64,000 nucleotides of DNA from Phenylobacterium sp. SCN 70-31 (GCF_001724605.1 NZ_MEEX01000009.1:129757-193756), one strand, 5' to 3'; shown: positions 36,746 through 45,244, counted from the first letter of the stretch. Translations and numbers: made by a program. Notes: generated by a model not told the origin, from the letters alone.

Positions 36746-38074
36746 TCAGCCGCCCTCCGCCTGCTCGGCCGCCCGCGCGAACGCCTTCAGACCCAGGCTC
36801 AGGATCACCGCCGAGATCGGCAGCGCCACGGCGGTCACGATCGCGATGCCGTAGCGGAGCGCGTCGTCCCGTCCGAACACCAGGTCGGTGACCAGGGCCA
36901 TGGCCGTCGGTCCCATCCCCAGGCCGACGAGGTTGGCGACGAGGAAGTACACGGCCACCACCCGGGCCCGCAGCCGGCTGGGCGTGATCATCTGAAGGCC
37001 CGCGCCCGCGACGCCGCCGTGGATGGTGCCCAGCAGCATGCTCAGGATCATCAGCCCCAGCGCCAGGTCCCGGCTGGGGGCCAGCGCCATGCCGACGAAC
37101 AGCGGCAGCAGGATCACGGCGTTCAGCCGGATCACCCGCAGGTGGGCGTCCTTGTAGCCCCGACGATAGAGCGCATCGGCCATCCAGCCGCCCAGCATCA
37201 GCCCCGCGGCGCCGCCGATGGCCGTGGCTCCGCCGAACCAGAGCCCCGCCTCGGGAATGGCCATTCCGTAGGTCCGGTGGAGGAACTGGGGGATCCAGGC
37301 CATCGCGCCGTACATGACCAGTGCGACCAGGGCCATGCCGGCGAAATGCGCGCTCAGCGCCACGCGCCGCGTCTTGAAGAAGTCCAGGAACTCTCGCCCC
37401 GTCGCCGCTGTCGCCGCCCCGGTCCGGGCCGGCTCGCGGACGGTGAGCGCCACCAGTCCCGCGAGCAGCAGTCCCGGCAGGCCGACGATGAGGAAGGTCA
37501 GCCGCCAGGGCTCCAGCGCGCCGACGAACGGCAGGTCGACCGCCGCCCCCTCGGTGACGTAGCGCACCACGATCGCCCCCGCCACGAGCGCGATCCCGGA
37601 CCCCAGGGGCACGCCGATCGAGTAGACCGCCATGGCGCGCCCCAGACGCTCGCGCGGGAAATAGTCGCCCAGCATGGAGTAGGCGGCCGGCGACAGCGTC
37701 GCCTCCCCCACCCCCACGCCGATGCGCGCCAGGAACAAACCGGCATAGCCGCGCGCGAAGCCGCAGACCGCCGTCATCACGCTCCAGGCGGCGATGCCCG
37801 CCACGATCAGCCCCTTGCGGCTGCCGCGGTCGGCCATCCACCCGAGCGGCACGCCCAGGACGCTGTAGAACACCGCGAAGGCGAACCCCATCAGCAGGCT
37901 CATCTGCGTGTCCGAGATCCCGAGGTCGGCCCGGATCGGCCCGACCAGCAGGCTAAGGATCATCCGGTCGATGAACGAGAGCGTGTAGGCGACCAGCAGG
38001 ATCGCCACCACGTACCAGGCGTAGCCGCCGCCGGACTGCGCGGCGCCGGGCCGGGGCAGGACGAGGCTAAGCAA
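36746..38074 (-). CDS. MFS transporter
   Basis: 442 residues with twelve hydrophobic stretches. The first-half motif is VPLGWMADRGSRKGLIV, and the N-terminal LVAYTLSFIDRMILSLLVGPI is typical of the spinster-like/aromatic-acid MFS proteins abundant in Caulobacterales and sphingomonads. It overlaps the upstream DUF3237 gene by 8 nt and so is translationally coupled to it. With the TonB receptor downstream it could form an outer- plus inner-membrane uptake route; the substrate is not readable. Confidence 0.88.
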   Translation of the reverse strand: MLSLVLPRPGAAQSGGGYAWYVVAILLVAYTLSFIDRMILSLLVGPIRADLGISDTQMSLLMGFAFAVFYSVLGVPLGWMADRGSRKGLIVAGIAAWSVMTAVCGFARGYAGLFLARIGVGVGEATLSPAAYSMLGDYFPRERLGRAMAVYSIGVPLGSGIALVAGAIVVRYVTEGAAVDLPFVGALEPWRLTFLIVGLPGLLLAGLVALTVREPARTGAATAATGREFLDFFKTRRVALSAHFAGMALVALVMYGAMAWIPQFLHRTYGMAIPEAGLWFGGATAIGGAAGLMLGGWMADALYRRGYKDAHLRVIRLNAVILLPLFVGMALAPSRDLALGLMILSMLLGTIHGGVAGAGLQMITPSRLRARVVAVYFLVANLVGLGMGPTAMALVTDLVFGRDDALRYGIAIVTAVALPISAVILSLGLKAFARAAEQAEGG

Positions 38075-38564
38075 GTCCGAACACCCGATAGCGGACGCCC
38101 CGCGCGGTCCGTCGTCCGTATCCGACGGCCACCACGGCGTTCAGCCAGTCGTACCGGGCGTCCGCCGTCTCGAAGGTGGGCTGGATGCGGAAATAGTAGG
38201 CCGTCTCGTCCAGCGCCTCGACCCGCGCGGGATCGCGGAAGTCCGCCAGCACCGCCGGCGGAATCACCAGGCGCCCCGCATAGGTGACGTAGATCAGCGC
38301 GCCGTCGTGCGTCTTCCAGATCGAACGCACGTCGATGAGGGTCAGCGCCGCCCCGTCCTGCCCGCGGCCCAGTTCCGACCAGTCGCCGCCGCCGGCCAGA
38401 ACCTCGCCGCGCAGCCGCGCGCCGTCGATCGTCCCGCCCGCGATGTAGCTGACCCGCCGGTTGCGCCACGGCGTCTGGCCCAGCGGCAGGGGCGCGTCGT
38501 CGTCCAGCCGGATATCCGCCGTGCACAGTGGCCATGTCGCCCCTGCGTTCGCCTCGTCGCCCAT
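38067..38564 (-). CDS. DUF3237 domain-containing protein
   Basis: 165 residues. Family landmarks: GQTPWRNRRVSYIAGGTIDG, GEVLAGGGDWSELGRG, IDVRSIWKTHDGALIYVTYAGR, and YFRIQPTFETADARYDWLNAVVAVG. DUF3237 is a small beta-barrel fold often found near aromatic-compound catabolism genes; its activity is not established. First gene of an operon with the MFS transporter; the site TAGAACTCTA lies about 45-55 nt upstream. Confidence 0.88.
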   Translation of the reverse strand: MGDEANAGATWPLCTADIRLDDDAPLPLGQTPWRNRRVSYIAGGTIDGARLRGEVLAGGGDWSELGRGQDGAALTLIDVRSIWKTHDGALIYVTYAGRLVIPPAVLADFRDPARVEALDETAYYFRIQPTFETADARYDWLNAVVAVGYGRRTARGVRYRVFGLA

Positions 38565-38607
38565 GTCGCCTCCCCATGCCGCCTTTAGGGCGTCGGTTCT
38601 TATTGCT

Positions 38608-38617
38608 TAGAACTCTA
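38608..38617. promoter_or_regulatory. candidate operator TAGAACTCTA upstream of DUF3237-MFS
   Basis: Nearly palindromic; the plus strand ATTGCTTAGAACTCTACA matches the receptor site at 16 of 18 positions in opposite orientation, as expected for a dyad-binding regulator. Position relative to the DUF3237 start fits a promoter. Confidence 0.5.
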
Positions 38618-39033
38618 CATGTTTGCGCCGCGCCGAAAAGGCTCTTTGGGCCGGCCGCGCGGCGTCCCGATTCAGGTGGGCCGGGTCGGTCCTTTCGATA
38701 CGACGATCACGGTGAGCCCCGGCTGGCCTGCCGGCGGATCCGCCGGTTGAACCACGTCGTTGCATGGGCTTTCCGGCGTGCTTCACCGAAGGCCAGGGTC
38801 CCTGACGAAGCAAGCAAACGGGAAAGTCGCCATATTCTCCTGTAAGGCGAGTGAACTCGGAAACACAAACGAGGCGCCGTTAACCACCATCTTCTCTATC
38901 GGAAGTAGAAATTAGGGCACGCCCTACTATTTATCCCCCGTCAGGCGACTGTCGGATTTTCTCCAATGCCTGCCGATTTCACCCTTGAATTTGTAAAACA
39001 TTGTCACACGATGGAAGTGTCAACTTGGCGACA

Positions 39034-39064
39034 GTTCCACTTTGTGGCTGACGTGAAGTGGAAC
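39034..39064. promoter_or_regulatory. inverted repeat just upstream of the PEP-CTERM gene
   Basis: GTTCCACTT at 39034-39042 and AAGTGGAAC at 39056-39064, perfect 9-bp arms with a 13-nt spacer, ending 25 nt before the start codon. It could be a repressor site or a 5' leader hairpin. Confidence 0.45.
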
Positions 39065-39089
39065 TCACACCAGTGAAAATGGGGCTTCT

Positions 39090-39854
39090 ATGAACAAGAC
39101 TTATGCGGCTCTGGCCGCGACCGCCGCCTTGGCCCTGGTGGCCGGCCCGGCGCATGCCAACCTGATCGGCTTCACCGTCAAGGTCGAACTGCCGGGCGCG
39201 GTGAATTCCACCGCCGAGTTCGACTACATGGGCGTCGAGACTTTCGACACCCGCGCTCTGGGCCTCGGCAGCTTCGAATCCGACTTCGGCGGCAGCCCGA
39301 TCGTCGGCGCGTACAGCGGCGTGAACGTCATTCCCGTCGACCAGTACGGCGGCGCGGACAACGACGGCCGGTACGCCGTCGTCGGCCTGGACACCAGCGA
39401 CAGCTATTCGATCACCCTCACGCAGGAAGGCGAGAGCGGGATCAACTACTTCGGCTACTGGCTGTCGGCGCTCGACGCCGGCAACACCGTGGAGTTCTTC
39501 AGCGGCGCGACTTCGCTCGGAACCTTCACGCCGACGAACCTGATCAGCATCGTGAGCGGCAACTCGGGCTACTACGGCAACCCCTATACCGGGCTGAACA
39601 GCGGCGAACCCTACGCGTTCGTGAATTTCTACCTGAACTCGGGGACGTTCGACCGTATCGTCTTCCGCCAGACCACCAGCGGCGCCGGCTACGAGTCCGA
39701 CAACCACACCATCGGCTGGTTCTCGAAGCAGGGCGGCGGCACGGTCATCCCCGGCGTCCCCGAGCCCGGGACCTGGGCGATGATGATCCTCGGCTTCGGC
39801 TTCGTGGGCGGTGTCATCCGCCGCCGGTCGGCGAGCGGTTCCGCCCTCGCCTGA
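39090..39854 (+). CDS. PEPxxWA-CTERM sorting domain protein
   Basis: 254 residues: a signal peptide (AALAATAALALVAGPAHA), a beta-rich, Gly/Asn/Ser-rich body with few charged residues, and a C-terminal sorting tail VPEPGTWAMMILGFGFVGG followed by IRRR. The PEP-motif/TM/Arg-cluster tail is the exosortase/PEP-CTERM type, so the mature protein is likely a surface or matrix protein processed at the envelope. No exosortase gene is in the window. It is followed by an intrinsic terminator and appears monocistronic. Confidence 0.88.
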   Translation: MNKTYAALAATAALALVAGPAHANLIGFTVKVELPGAVNSTAEFDYMGVETFDTRALGLGSFESDFGGSPIVGAYSGVNVIPVDQYGGADNDGRYAVVGLDTSDSYSITLTQEGESGINYFGYWLSALDAGNTVEFFSGATSLGTFTPTNLISIVSGNSGYYGNPYTGLNSGEPYAFVNFYLNSGTFDRIVFRQTTSGAGYESDNHTIGWFSKQGGGTVIPGVPEPGTWAMMILGFGFVGGVIRRRSASGSALA

Positions 39855-39883
39855 CGATCCGGCGCAAGCCGCCCCAGTGAACG

Positions 39884-39917
39884 ATCGGCGCGGAGGCGAC
39901 TCCGCGCCGATTTCGTT
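39884..39917 (+). terminator. intrinsic terminator after the PEP-CTERM gene
   Basis: Stem ATCGGCGCGGA (39884-39894) pairs with TCCGCGCCGAT (39901-39911), loop GGCGAC, followed by a T-rich tract (TTTCGTTT). Confidence 0.85.
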
Positions 39918-39921
39918 TCGG

Positions 39922-39960
39922 CCCCATCACGCGACCCCATCACGCGACCCCGTCACGCAA
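39922..39960. repeat. 13-bp tandem repeat, 3 units
   Basis: CCCCATCACGCGA occurs twice in direct tandem (39922-39947), followed by a third unit with two changes (39948-39960). No function evident. Confidence 0.8.
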
Positions 39961-40020
39961 CCCTCGGGGCTCAGAGGATGGAGATACGTCGACACCGGGC
40001 CCGCCCGCGTCGCCACGCCG

Positions 40021-40097
40021 TGGCGCGCCCGGCAGGACTCGAACCTGCAACCGTCCGCTTAGAAGGCGGATGCTCTATCCGGTTGAGCTACGGGCGC
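40021..40097 (-). tRNA. tRNA-Arg (anticodon UCU)
   Basis: 77 nt on the minus strand. Acceptor GCGCCCG pairs with CGGGCGC, discriminator G, encoded CCA (complement of 40021-40023). Anticodon loop TTCTAAG gives TCT (Arg). D-arm AGCTCAACCGGATAGAGC and T-arm GGTTCGAGTCC are standard. Confidence 0.97.
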
Positions 40098-40109
40098 GGA
40101 CGCGGCGTC

Positions 40110-40418
40110 TTAGTGCGTCCAGGGAACGCGGCGGCCGAAGGCGAAATTGTCGGCGTAGGCCTTGATGATCCGCTTGGCCGGCGCGGGATCGACGAGCTGG
40201 AAGGCGATGCCGTGCTGCTCGGCGTAGCGCACGGCCTCGTCCTTCGTCTCGAAGGTGAGGCGCACCTGGCTGGACTCAGTGTCGCTGGTCACGGTCCAAC
40301 CCATCAGCGGGTCGGGACGCCGGGCGTCCTTGGGCTCGAACTCCAGAACCCAGGCCGCCGCCTTGGCGCGGCCCGACTGCATGGCGGTCTTGGACGGACG
40401 ATAGATGCGCGCGAGCAT
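40110..40418 (-). CDS. ETC complex I subunit, NDUFS4-like
   Basis: 102 residues. It opens with ARIYRPSKTAMQSGRAKA and continues with WVLEFEPKDARRPDPLMGWT, FETKDEAVRYAEQHGI and the end NFAFGRRVPWTH. These are the conserved blocks of the NDUFS4 (18-kDa, AQDQ) accessory subunit of complex I, found in alphaproteobacteria and mitochondria. It would sit on the peripheral arm of NADH:quinone oxidoreductase. It lies between two tRNA genes away from the nuo operon, which is usual for this gene. Confidence 0.9.
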   Translation of the reverse strand: MLARIYRPSKTAMQSGRAKAAAWVLEFEPKDARRPDPLMGWTVTSDTESSQVRLTFETKDEAVRYAEQHGIAFQLVDPAPAKRIIKAYADNFAFGRRVPWTH

Positions 40419-40451
40419 GCGGGCGGCCTGTTCCTCAAAATCCTCGCCGGC

Positions 40452-40528
40452 TGGTCGGGGCGGAGAGATTTGAACTCCCGACCCTCTGCTCCCAAAGCAG
40501 ATGCGCTACCAGGCTGCGCTACGCCCCG
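40452..40528 (-). tRNA. tRNA-Pro (anticodon UGG)
   Basis: 77 nt on the minus strand. Acceptor CGGGGCG/CGCCCCG, discriminator A, encoded CCA. Anticodon loop TTTGGGA gives TGG (Pro). T-arm GAGTTCAAATC is standard. It is the last recognisable host gene before the phage-derived module. Confidence 0.97.
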
Positions 40529-40604
40529 ATGCCGGTACAAGGCGTTGCCCTACAAGGGTTCTTCCGCCGGGGCCAGTGGAACGTCGCGCGAACATCTGCC
40601 GGCC

Positions 40605-40637
40605 GTGAGACTTCAATTCAAGTCTCACGTGAGACTT
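40605..40637. repeat. three GTGAGACTT half-sites, 18-bp palindrome
   Basis: GTGAGACTT at 40605-40613, its complement AAGTCTCAC at 40620-40628, and GTGAGACTT again at 40629-40637. The last two form a perfect palindrome centred on CACGTG. The stop codon of the adjacent phage gene lies inside. No T-run follows, so a plain intrinsic terminator is less likely than a protein-binding site. Confidence 0.75.
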
Positions 40638-40923
40638 CACGTTCCGCGGGCGTTCGCGAACCGGCCTCCAGCTCGACATAGAACGCCCGGCACGCGGTCG
40701 ATCCCCACGGGTCGCGGAGCGACTGACGGCACGCCCACGACAGGTAGTTCAGCAGCGTCACCAGCCCGATCCCGGCCCCGTGCCGTTCGATCAGCGCGGC
40801 CTTGGGATACCGCCCTCGCCGATCGCACCGGCCACACGCCAGCGTCACCGTTTCGCTGGGGTATTCCGCCAGCGGGACTTGCTGCCGCCCCGCCTCGTCC
40901 ATGGGTTGCTGATAGCCGCGCAT
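40618..40923 (-). CDS. phage protein with Cys pairs, unknown function
   Basis: 101 residues. A LACGRCDRRGRYPKAALIERHG block holds a CxxC pair, and two more Cys follow (LSWACRQS and STACRAFYVE), suggesting a zinc-binding fold. I know similar small proteins in alphaproteobacterial prophages but cannot give a function. It is the last gene of the module in transcription order, and its stop lies in the palindromic repeat. Confidence 0.65.
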   Translation of the reverse strand: MRGYQQPMDEAGRQQVPLAEYPSETVTLACGRCDRRGRYPKAALIERHGAGIGLVTLLNYLSWACRQSLRDPWGSTACRAFYVELEAGSRTPAEREVSRET

Positions 40924-40960
40924 CCGGAACAGATGGCGAACGCTTGCGGCGCGCGCAAGC

Positions 40961-41251
40961 CTATTCCCGCGTGGCCTGTTCCCGTGGGCCAGCCTGGTGC
41001 TGGGCGATCACGGCCGCCGTCGCCCGCATCCGGGCGTCGGCCTTCATGCCCTCGTAGACCTGGGCGGCCGTCCACGCCAGCAGGGCCAGGATGATGCCCC
41101 AGGCCCCCTTGGTCAGCCCGCCGACGCTGTCCTTCAGCTCGCGGATCTCGCGGCCCATGGCCACCTGGCGCTGTGTGCATAGTTCCTCATGGCCTTCCTG
41201 CCATTCCTCGACACGGGCCAGCCGCTCGCCGGGGGTTCCGCTCCGGGCCAT
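40961..41251 (-). CDS. small membrane protein of the lysis cassette
   Basis: 96 residues: an N-terminal charged, probably coiled-coil helix (RLARVEEWQEGHEELC), one membrane segment (WGIILALLAWTAAQVY) and a short basic tail. The layout (coil, then one TM) resembles XhlA-type accessory lysis proteins or a spanin-like subunit. It starts 9 nt after the endolysin stop. Role inferred from place and topology only. Confidence 0.65.
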   Translation of the reverse strand: MARSGTPGERLARVEEWQEGHEELCTQRQVAMGREIRELKDSVGGLTKGAWGIILALLAWTAAQVYEGMKADARMRATAAVIAQHQAGPREQATRE

Positions 41252-41260
41252 CCCATTCTC

Positions 41261-41854
41261 CTACGACGCCGGCCGGGCGCGCAGCGCCGCCAGCAGGACT
41301 TCCACGGGATCGTCCCCGCGCTCCAGCATCCCGATCAGCTCGCGCCGCAGCGCCTCGCGCGGGTCGAGGGGCGCCGCCGGCCCCGCCGCCGTCCTGGCCG
41401 CCGATCTGGCCGCCGTCACCTGATCCCCCTCGGCCTTCCGCCGCTTCACCAGGCCGGGAAGCTTCCGCCCGCCGCCGAACACCCACCGCGAAAGCTGATA
41501 GGGCACATCGTCCCATTCCCCGGTGTCGATCCGCCGGCGCAGGGTGGACGCCTTGTAGGCCGTGGGCCCCAGGTTGAACACGAAGTCGGCGATGGCCCCG
41601 CCGACGTCGCCCGGCTGCGCCTTCAGCGTCGGCGAATAGGTCAGCATGGCGCGCGCGAAATCGGTCATCTCGGCGCTCAACACCGCCTCGCCGTGCGCCG
41701 GCGACCAGGGCGGGTTCGTCGGCTTCACGCCCTTGGTCGAGCCATAGCCCTGCGTCCACACTCCGGCCGGGCACAGATACGGCCTGGCCCGCCAGCCCTC
41801 GGCGGGCTTGGCGAGCCGGATCGCCGACGCCACGATGTCGGCCAGCAGGGTCAT
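41261..41854 (-). CDS. endolysin, GH24 lysozyme (RRRD-type)
   Basis: 197 residues from the ATG at 41854, overlapping the preceding stop (ATGA). The GH24 active-site spacing is present: E19 in PAEGW, C28, and T34 in VWTQGYG, i.e. E-x8-C-x5-T as in P22/lambdoid-type phage lysozymes. FVFNLGPTAYKASTLRRRI and WVFGGGRKLPGLVKRR are the other family blocks. A ~60-residue C-terminal extension rich in Ala/Arg follows. It should cut peptidoglycan at the end of the lytic cycle. No signal-anchor is obvious, so release would need the holin. Confidence 0.88.
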   Translation of the reverse strand: MTLLADIVASAIRLAKPAEGWRARPYLCPAGVWTQGYGSTKGVKPTNPPWSPAHGEAVLSAEMTDFARAMLTYSPTLKAQPGDVGGAIADFVFNLGPTAYKASTLRRRIDTGEWDDVPYQLSRWVFGGGRKLPGLVKRRKAEGDQVTAARSAARTAAGPAAPLDPREALRRELIGMLERGDDPVEVLLAALRARPAS

Positions 41855-42357
41855 CCCCGGTTGAACCGCCCGCGCAGCGCCCGGTCGGCGAACCAGAACG
41901 CGAACATCGAGCCGGCGATGGCCTTCTCGTCCGCGCCCCACAGGGTCAGGATCGCCCGCCAGGGCGCGTCACCGGCGCCGCCCACGTCGAGCTGCGCGGT
42001 CAGCACCACGAACTGCGCCACCAGCGCCGCCGTGTAGAGGAAGACGCACCAGTAGAAGGTCAGCACCGGCCGGATCAGCGACGATACGCCATCGACCCAG
42101 CGGATGCCCGAGGGCCGCATCTGGCCCTGAAGCGCCTCGATCAGGGCCTGGGCGTCGAAGCTCTCGCGCGCCTCCTCGGCCTCGGCGCGGGCCAGGGCCA
42201 GGGCCTGCTCGCCGCGCATCTTGTCCAGCTCGATCTGGCGATCCAGCATGGCCAGCTCGTGCTTGCGCTCGCCGCCACGGTCCAGGTGCTTCAGCAGCTC
42301 GGGGGCCAGCCGCAGCAAGCCCCCGAACACGCCGCCCAGCAGGGTCTCGATCATCAC
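41851..42357 (-). CDS. putative holin (3-TM type)
   Basis: 168 residues. A hydrophobic N-terminus (LLGGVFGGLLRLAPELL), a charged helical stretch (HELAMLDRQIELDKMRGEQ), and two strong membrane segments (IRPVLTFYWCVFLYTAALVA and SMFAFWFADRAL) give a three-segment profile like the GTA/phage 3TM holins, including the GIRWVDGVSSLIRPVLT block. Position directly before the endolysin with a 4-nt overlap supports a lysis role. Confidence 0.75.
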   Translation of the reverse strand: MMIETLLGGVFGGLLRLAPELLKHLDRGGERKHELAMLDRQIELDKMRGEQALALARAEAEEARESFDAQALIEALQGQMRPSGIRWVDGVSSLIRPVLTFYWCVFLYTAALVAQFVVLTAQLDVGGAGDAPWRAILTLWGADEKAIAGSMFAFWFADRALRGRFNRG

Positions 42358-42704
42358 GGCCGGCCCCGGTTGCGCTTGTGCACGGTCGGGGCCGCCGCCG
42401 CGGCGGCGGCGGGCGCTTTTACAACCTCACGCTCCATCAACGTATCCACCGCCCTGCGCAGGGCCGCCACCTCGCCGGCCAGGCCCCTCGCCTGCTCGGC
42501 CGTCTCGGCCGCCCGGCCCTGGGCCTGCTCCAGGCGCACGCCCTCGGCGATGGCCTGAAGCCGCGCCCGGCCCAACTCCAGCGCCACCCGCTCGTTCATG
42601 TGATGGTCGAACCAGCCCTGGCTGGCCCACCACGGCTCGGCCCCGTTCGGGCTGTTCGTCCCGGCCGTCGCCGGTGCCTCGGCGGGATCGTGTTGGTCAG
42701 TCAT
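42354..42704 (-). CDS. phage protein, coiled-coil, unknown
   Basis: 116 residues. The middle (ARLQAIAEGVRLEQAQGRAA to VAALRRAVDTLMERE) is heptad-like and probably coiled coil. The end is Ala-rich then basic (KRNRGRP). It overlaps the holin gene by 4 nt and the upstream small gene by 8 nt. No domain recognised; presumably part of the tail-fibre/lysis block. Confidence 0.65.
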   Translation of the reverse strand: MTDQHDPAEAPATAGTNSPNGAEPWWASQGWFDHHMNERVALELGRARLQAIAEGVRLEQAQGRAAETAEQARGLAGEVAALRRAVDTLMEREVVKAPAAAAAAAPTVHKRNRGRP

Positions 42705-42942
42705 CGGTCTTGCTCCTTCCAGGGGTTTGGGGGTCGGCCACGCGCGCCGCCATCCGGGCGGCGACCTGGGTCATCACCTCGGCCCGGCGCTCGCGCTCCT
42801 CCGAGGCGTGCTCGAGCATCGCCGCGTACAGGGCGGTTTCCTCCGGTTCGTCCGGCTCGGGTTCGTACGGCGGCGGCGCGTCGGGCGTCTGCCGACGAAA
42901 CGCCAGGGGTTCGTCCAAGGGGGTGGGGCTGTAGGGGCGCAT
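42697..42942 (-). CDS. small phage protein, unknown
   Basis: 81 residues from the ATG at 42942, 2 nt after the tail-fibre stop. Pro-rich N-terminal half (TPDAPPPYEPEPDEPEE) and an acidic/basic helical C-terminal half. No domain recognised. Tight packing with its neighbours supports it being a gene. Confidence 0.6.
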   Translation of the reverse strand: MRPYSPTPLDEPLAFRRQTPDAPPPYEPEPDEPEETALYAAMLEHASEERERRAEVMTQVAARMAARVADPQTPGRSKTDD

Positions 42943-42944
42943 GG

Positions 42945-45188
42945 TCAGAAGATCGTCGTGTAGGAGGAGCCGCCATTCTTGGTCCCGCGCAGGACCGCGC
43001 CGGTCCATTCGAGCCAGCAGGGCGAGGCGATGCCGCCGATGTAGACGCGCGCGCCCACCAGATCGCCGGCCGCCAGCACGCTGCCGCTCAGGGTCAGTGA
43101 CGTGTTCATCTGGATGCCGCCGGGGCGGATGCGCAGGCGCGCGTCGTTGGGCGAAGCGCGATTGAACCGCAGGGCGATGAAATCCGAGGTCCCGTCGTTG
43201 CCGCTCTCGATGAACATGTCACCGGCGACGTTGCCGTAGAACACACCCCATTCGCCCGCGCCGCCGCGCACCGTCTTGGAGGTGTTGAAGCCCGCGTTCA
43301 TGACCCAGCGGTGCCCCTTGGCGGTGTTGATCGCCGCGTTCAGGCCGTCGTTCGTGGTGGCGAAGGTCGAGAAGTCCGCGCGCGCGGTGTCCAGGCCGAC
43401 CCGCCACTTGCCGGCGACCGCGTGCGCCACGTCTGCGGGCTTCGACCCGTCGCTCTTGAAGAACGTGCCGCCCCAGACGCAGCCATAGCCCACGGTGTCG
43501 TTGTCGCGCGTGAAGCTGTCCACCTGCGCCCAGATCGACGTGCTCTCCACGCCCTGATCGACATATTGGCTTTCCCAGCCGGTCGCGTAGGCGCCCACCG
43601 CGCCCGCGATGAAATTGACGTCGCCGCCGTACTGACCGCCCGTGGCGCGGTGGAACGCATGGTCCTGGCCCGGCTTGCCCTGGTACTCCACCTGCATCCG
43701 CACGATGTGGCCGTAGCCGTCGCCGCCGCCCCGGTGGCGCACCCGCACATAGGTGTGTCCGCCCCAGGTCCGCTTGCCCGTGGTCACCACCCGCCCGGAC
43801 GCATGCGACAGGGTCAGCGGCGCGCTGAGCGTCAGCACGTTGCCGGCGACGCTGGCCACCGTCACCCGCTCGGCCTCGGCCGTGCCCATGGTGTCGCCCG
43901 ACAGGATCGCCAGAACCTTGCCGGCCAGCCCGGCATAGGCCCCGTTCAGCGTGATGGTGCTGGCCCCGGCGCTGGCGCTGAACGCCAGCTTGCCCGTCAT
44001 GCCCGAATGCCCGCTCTCGATGTCGAGCCAGGCATGGTGCGGGATGACGTTGCTCTCGAAGTACCGCGCGTCCAGGTCCTCGCGGACGTCCGGGCCGACG
44101 ATGGTCCATTCGCCCTCGACGTGCCGCTGATCCCCTCGGAACCAGCCCACCGCCCCTTGAACCGGCCAGGTCGAGGGCTTGGCCCCGATGTAGCTGTAGC
44201 GCCCCGGCAGGGCCGTGTTCCCCGCCGAGGTCAGCAGGATCAGGCCCGGCCCCACATAGCCCTTGTTGAAGGCCGTCTGCGCCCGCGTGGTCGCGTAGAC
44301 CCCGGCCGGCAGGTAGATCTTCGGCTCGCTCGACGCCTCGGCCGCCGTGAACGCCGCGTCGTTGTCCGTGGTGTTGACGCCGCCGTTGTCCGTGGCGCCG
44401 AAGGTTCCCAGCGGCGGGGGCAGGCTACCGCTGCCGCCGCCACCGCCAGACGGCGTGTTGATGAAGTGACCGGCGGTCGGGCTGGTCCACTCGAACACCT
44501 TCCCCGCCGACGGCGCGCCGGCCGCCGCCACGGCCTGGAGCGCGGCGGAATAGGCCTGGACCTGCGCCCCGATCTCCAGGCCCAGGTTCGTCCGCGCCCC
44601 GGCCGCGTCGCTGGCGCCCGTGCCGCCGTTGCCCACGGTCAGGTCGGTCCCGCTCCAGTCGCCGTTGTTCACCGTGTCCTTGAGCGCCAGCGCCCCGAAC
44701 GCCGGCTTGCCGCTGATGTCGCCCCAGCCGTGGGCGTGGGCCGAGGGCGGGAAGGTGGCCGGCTTCCCCAGCACGTCGCCCCACGTCACCGCGCCGCCGC
44801 CGCCACCCCCGCCGCCACCTCCGCCCAGGCCCAGGTCGCGGTTCAGTTCCTGGATCATGCGCACCACGCGATCCAGCGCCGCTTCCACCCGCGCGGGCGT
44901 CATCTCGCCCGTGTTGCCGTAGGTAGAGGGCTGGTTGCGCGGCGTCTCGCGCATCAGGCGCACCACGGCGTCCGGGGCGGGTTCGTGGCCGGCCAGCGCG
45001 ACGACGAACGCCCCGCCGGTCAGGCGGCTCCCGCTCACCGTGTAGTCCACCCCCTGCGTCTGCTCGACGTCGTCGAAGGTGACGATCAGTTCGCTGTCGT
45101 GCGCGAACGAGAACTGGCAGGCGAACGCCTCGCCCGGCACGCCCGTGGCCGAATAGGTTGTCCGCGGATACTCGACCACCAGCGTCAT
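42945..45188 (-). CDS. tail fibre protein with T7-type N-terminal domain
   Basis: 747 residues. The N-terminus ([26 protein letters not shown] text, [20 protein letters not shown]) is the T7 gp17-type virion-attachment domain. An 11-Gly run at about residues 122-132 then acts as a hinge. DITNPAG-like beta-repeat text ([37 protein letters not shown]) is usual in phage fibres, and a beta-helix receptor-binding part follows. No C-type-lectin or diversity-generating variable region is seen. It is preceded by the TTATCCAC element 29 nt from its start. Confidence 0.87.
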   Translation of the reverse strand: MTLVVEYPRTTYSATGVPGEAFACQFSFAHDSELIVTFDDVEQTQGVDYTVSGSRLTGGAFVVALAGHEPAPDAVVRLMRETPRNQPSTYGNTGEMTPARVEAALDRVVRMIQELNRDLGLGGGGGGGGGGGAVTWGDVLGKPATFPPSAHAHGWGDISGKPAFGALALKDTVNNGDWSGTDLTVGNGGTGASDAAGARTNLGLEIGAQVQAYSAALQAVAAAGAPSAGKVFEWTSPTAGHFINTPSGGGGGSGSLPPPLGTFGATDNGGVNTTDNDAAFTAAEASSEPKIYLPAGVYATTRAQTAFNKGYVGPGLILLTSAGNTALPGRYSYIGAKPSTWPVQGAVGWFRGDQRHVEGEWTIVGPDVREDLDARYFESNVIPHHAWLDIESGHSGMTGKLAFSASAGASTITLNGAYAGLAGKVLAILSGDTMGTAEAERVTVASVAGNVLTLSAPLTLSHASGRVVTTGKRTWGGHTYVRVRHRGGGDGYGHIVRMQVEYQGKPGQDHAFHRATGGQYGGDVNFIAGAVGAYATGWESQYVDQGVESTSIWAQVDSFTRDNDTVGYGCVWGGTFFKSDGSKPADVAHAVAGKWRVGLDTARADFSTFATTNDGLNAAINTAKGHRWVMNAGFNTSKTVRGGAGEWGVFYGNVAGDMFIESGNDGTSDFIALRFNRASPNDARLRIRPGGIQMNTSLTLSGSVLAAGDLVGARVYIGGIASPCWLEWTGAVLRGTKNGGSSYTTIF

Positions 45189-45217
45189 GCCGGCATGGTG
45201 CCGCCGGGACGGCCCGG

Positions 45218-45225
45218 GTGGATAA
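45218..45225 (-). promoter_or_regulatory. TTATCCAC element, copy 1
   Basis: Minus-strand GGCCTTATCCAC ends exactly 29 nt before the tail-fibre ATG. Same element and same spacing as at 56543 and 63180. Confidence 0.65.
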
Positions 45226-45244
45226 GGCCCCCGCCCTTCCCGCC

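Larger units (their letters stand above)
38565..39089. other. 525-bp intergenic region
   Basis: Apart from the candidate operator near 38610 and the inverted repeat near 39034, I see no gene. The right half (about 38860-39060) is clearly more AT-rich than the surroundings, consistent with regulatory DNA for the PEP-CTERM gene. Small frames here lack coding features. Confidence 0.6.

Noticed and set aside
38528..38845. 105-codon frame on the plus strand in the intergenic region
   Set aside because: Overlaps the DUF3237 5' end, Arg/Pro-rich, no RBS or domain.
42945..45188. Diversity-generating retroelement as in BPP-1
   Set aside because: No reverse transcriptase gene, no template/variable repeat pair seen, and no C-type-lectin end on the tail fibre.
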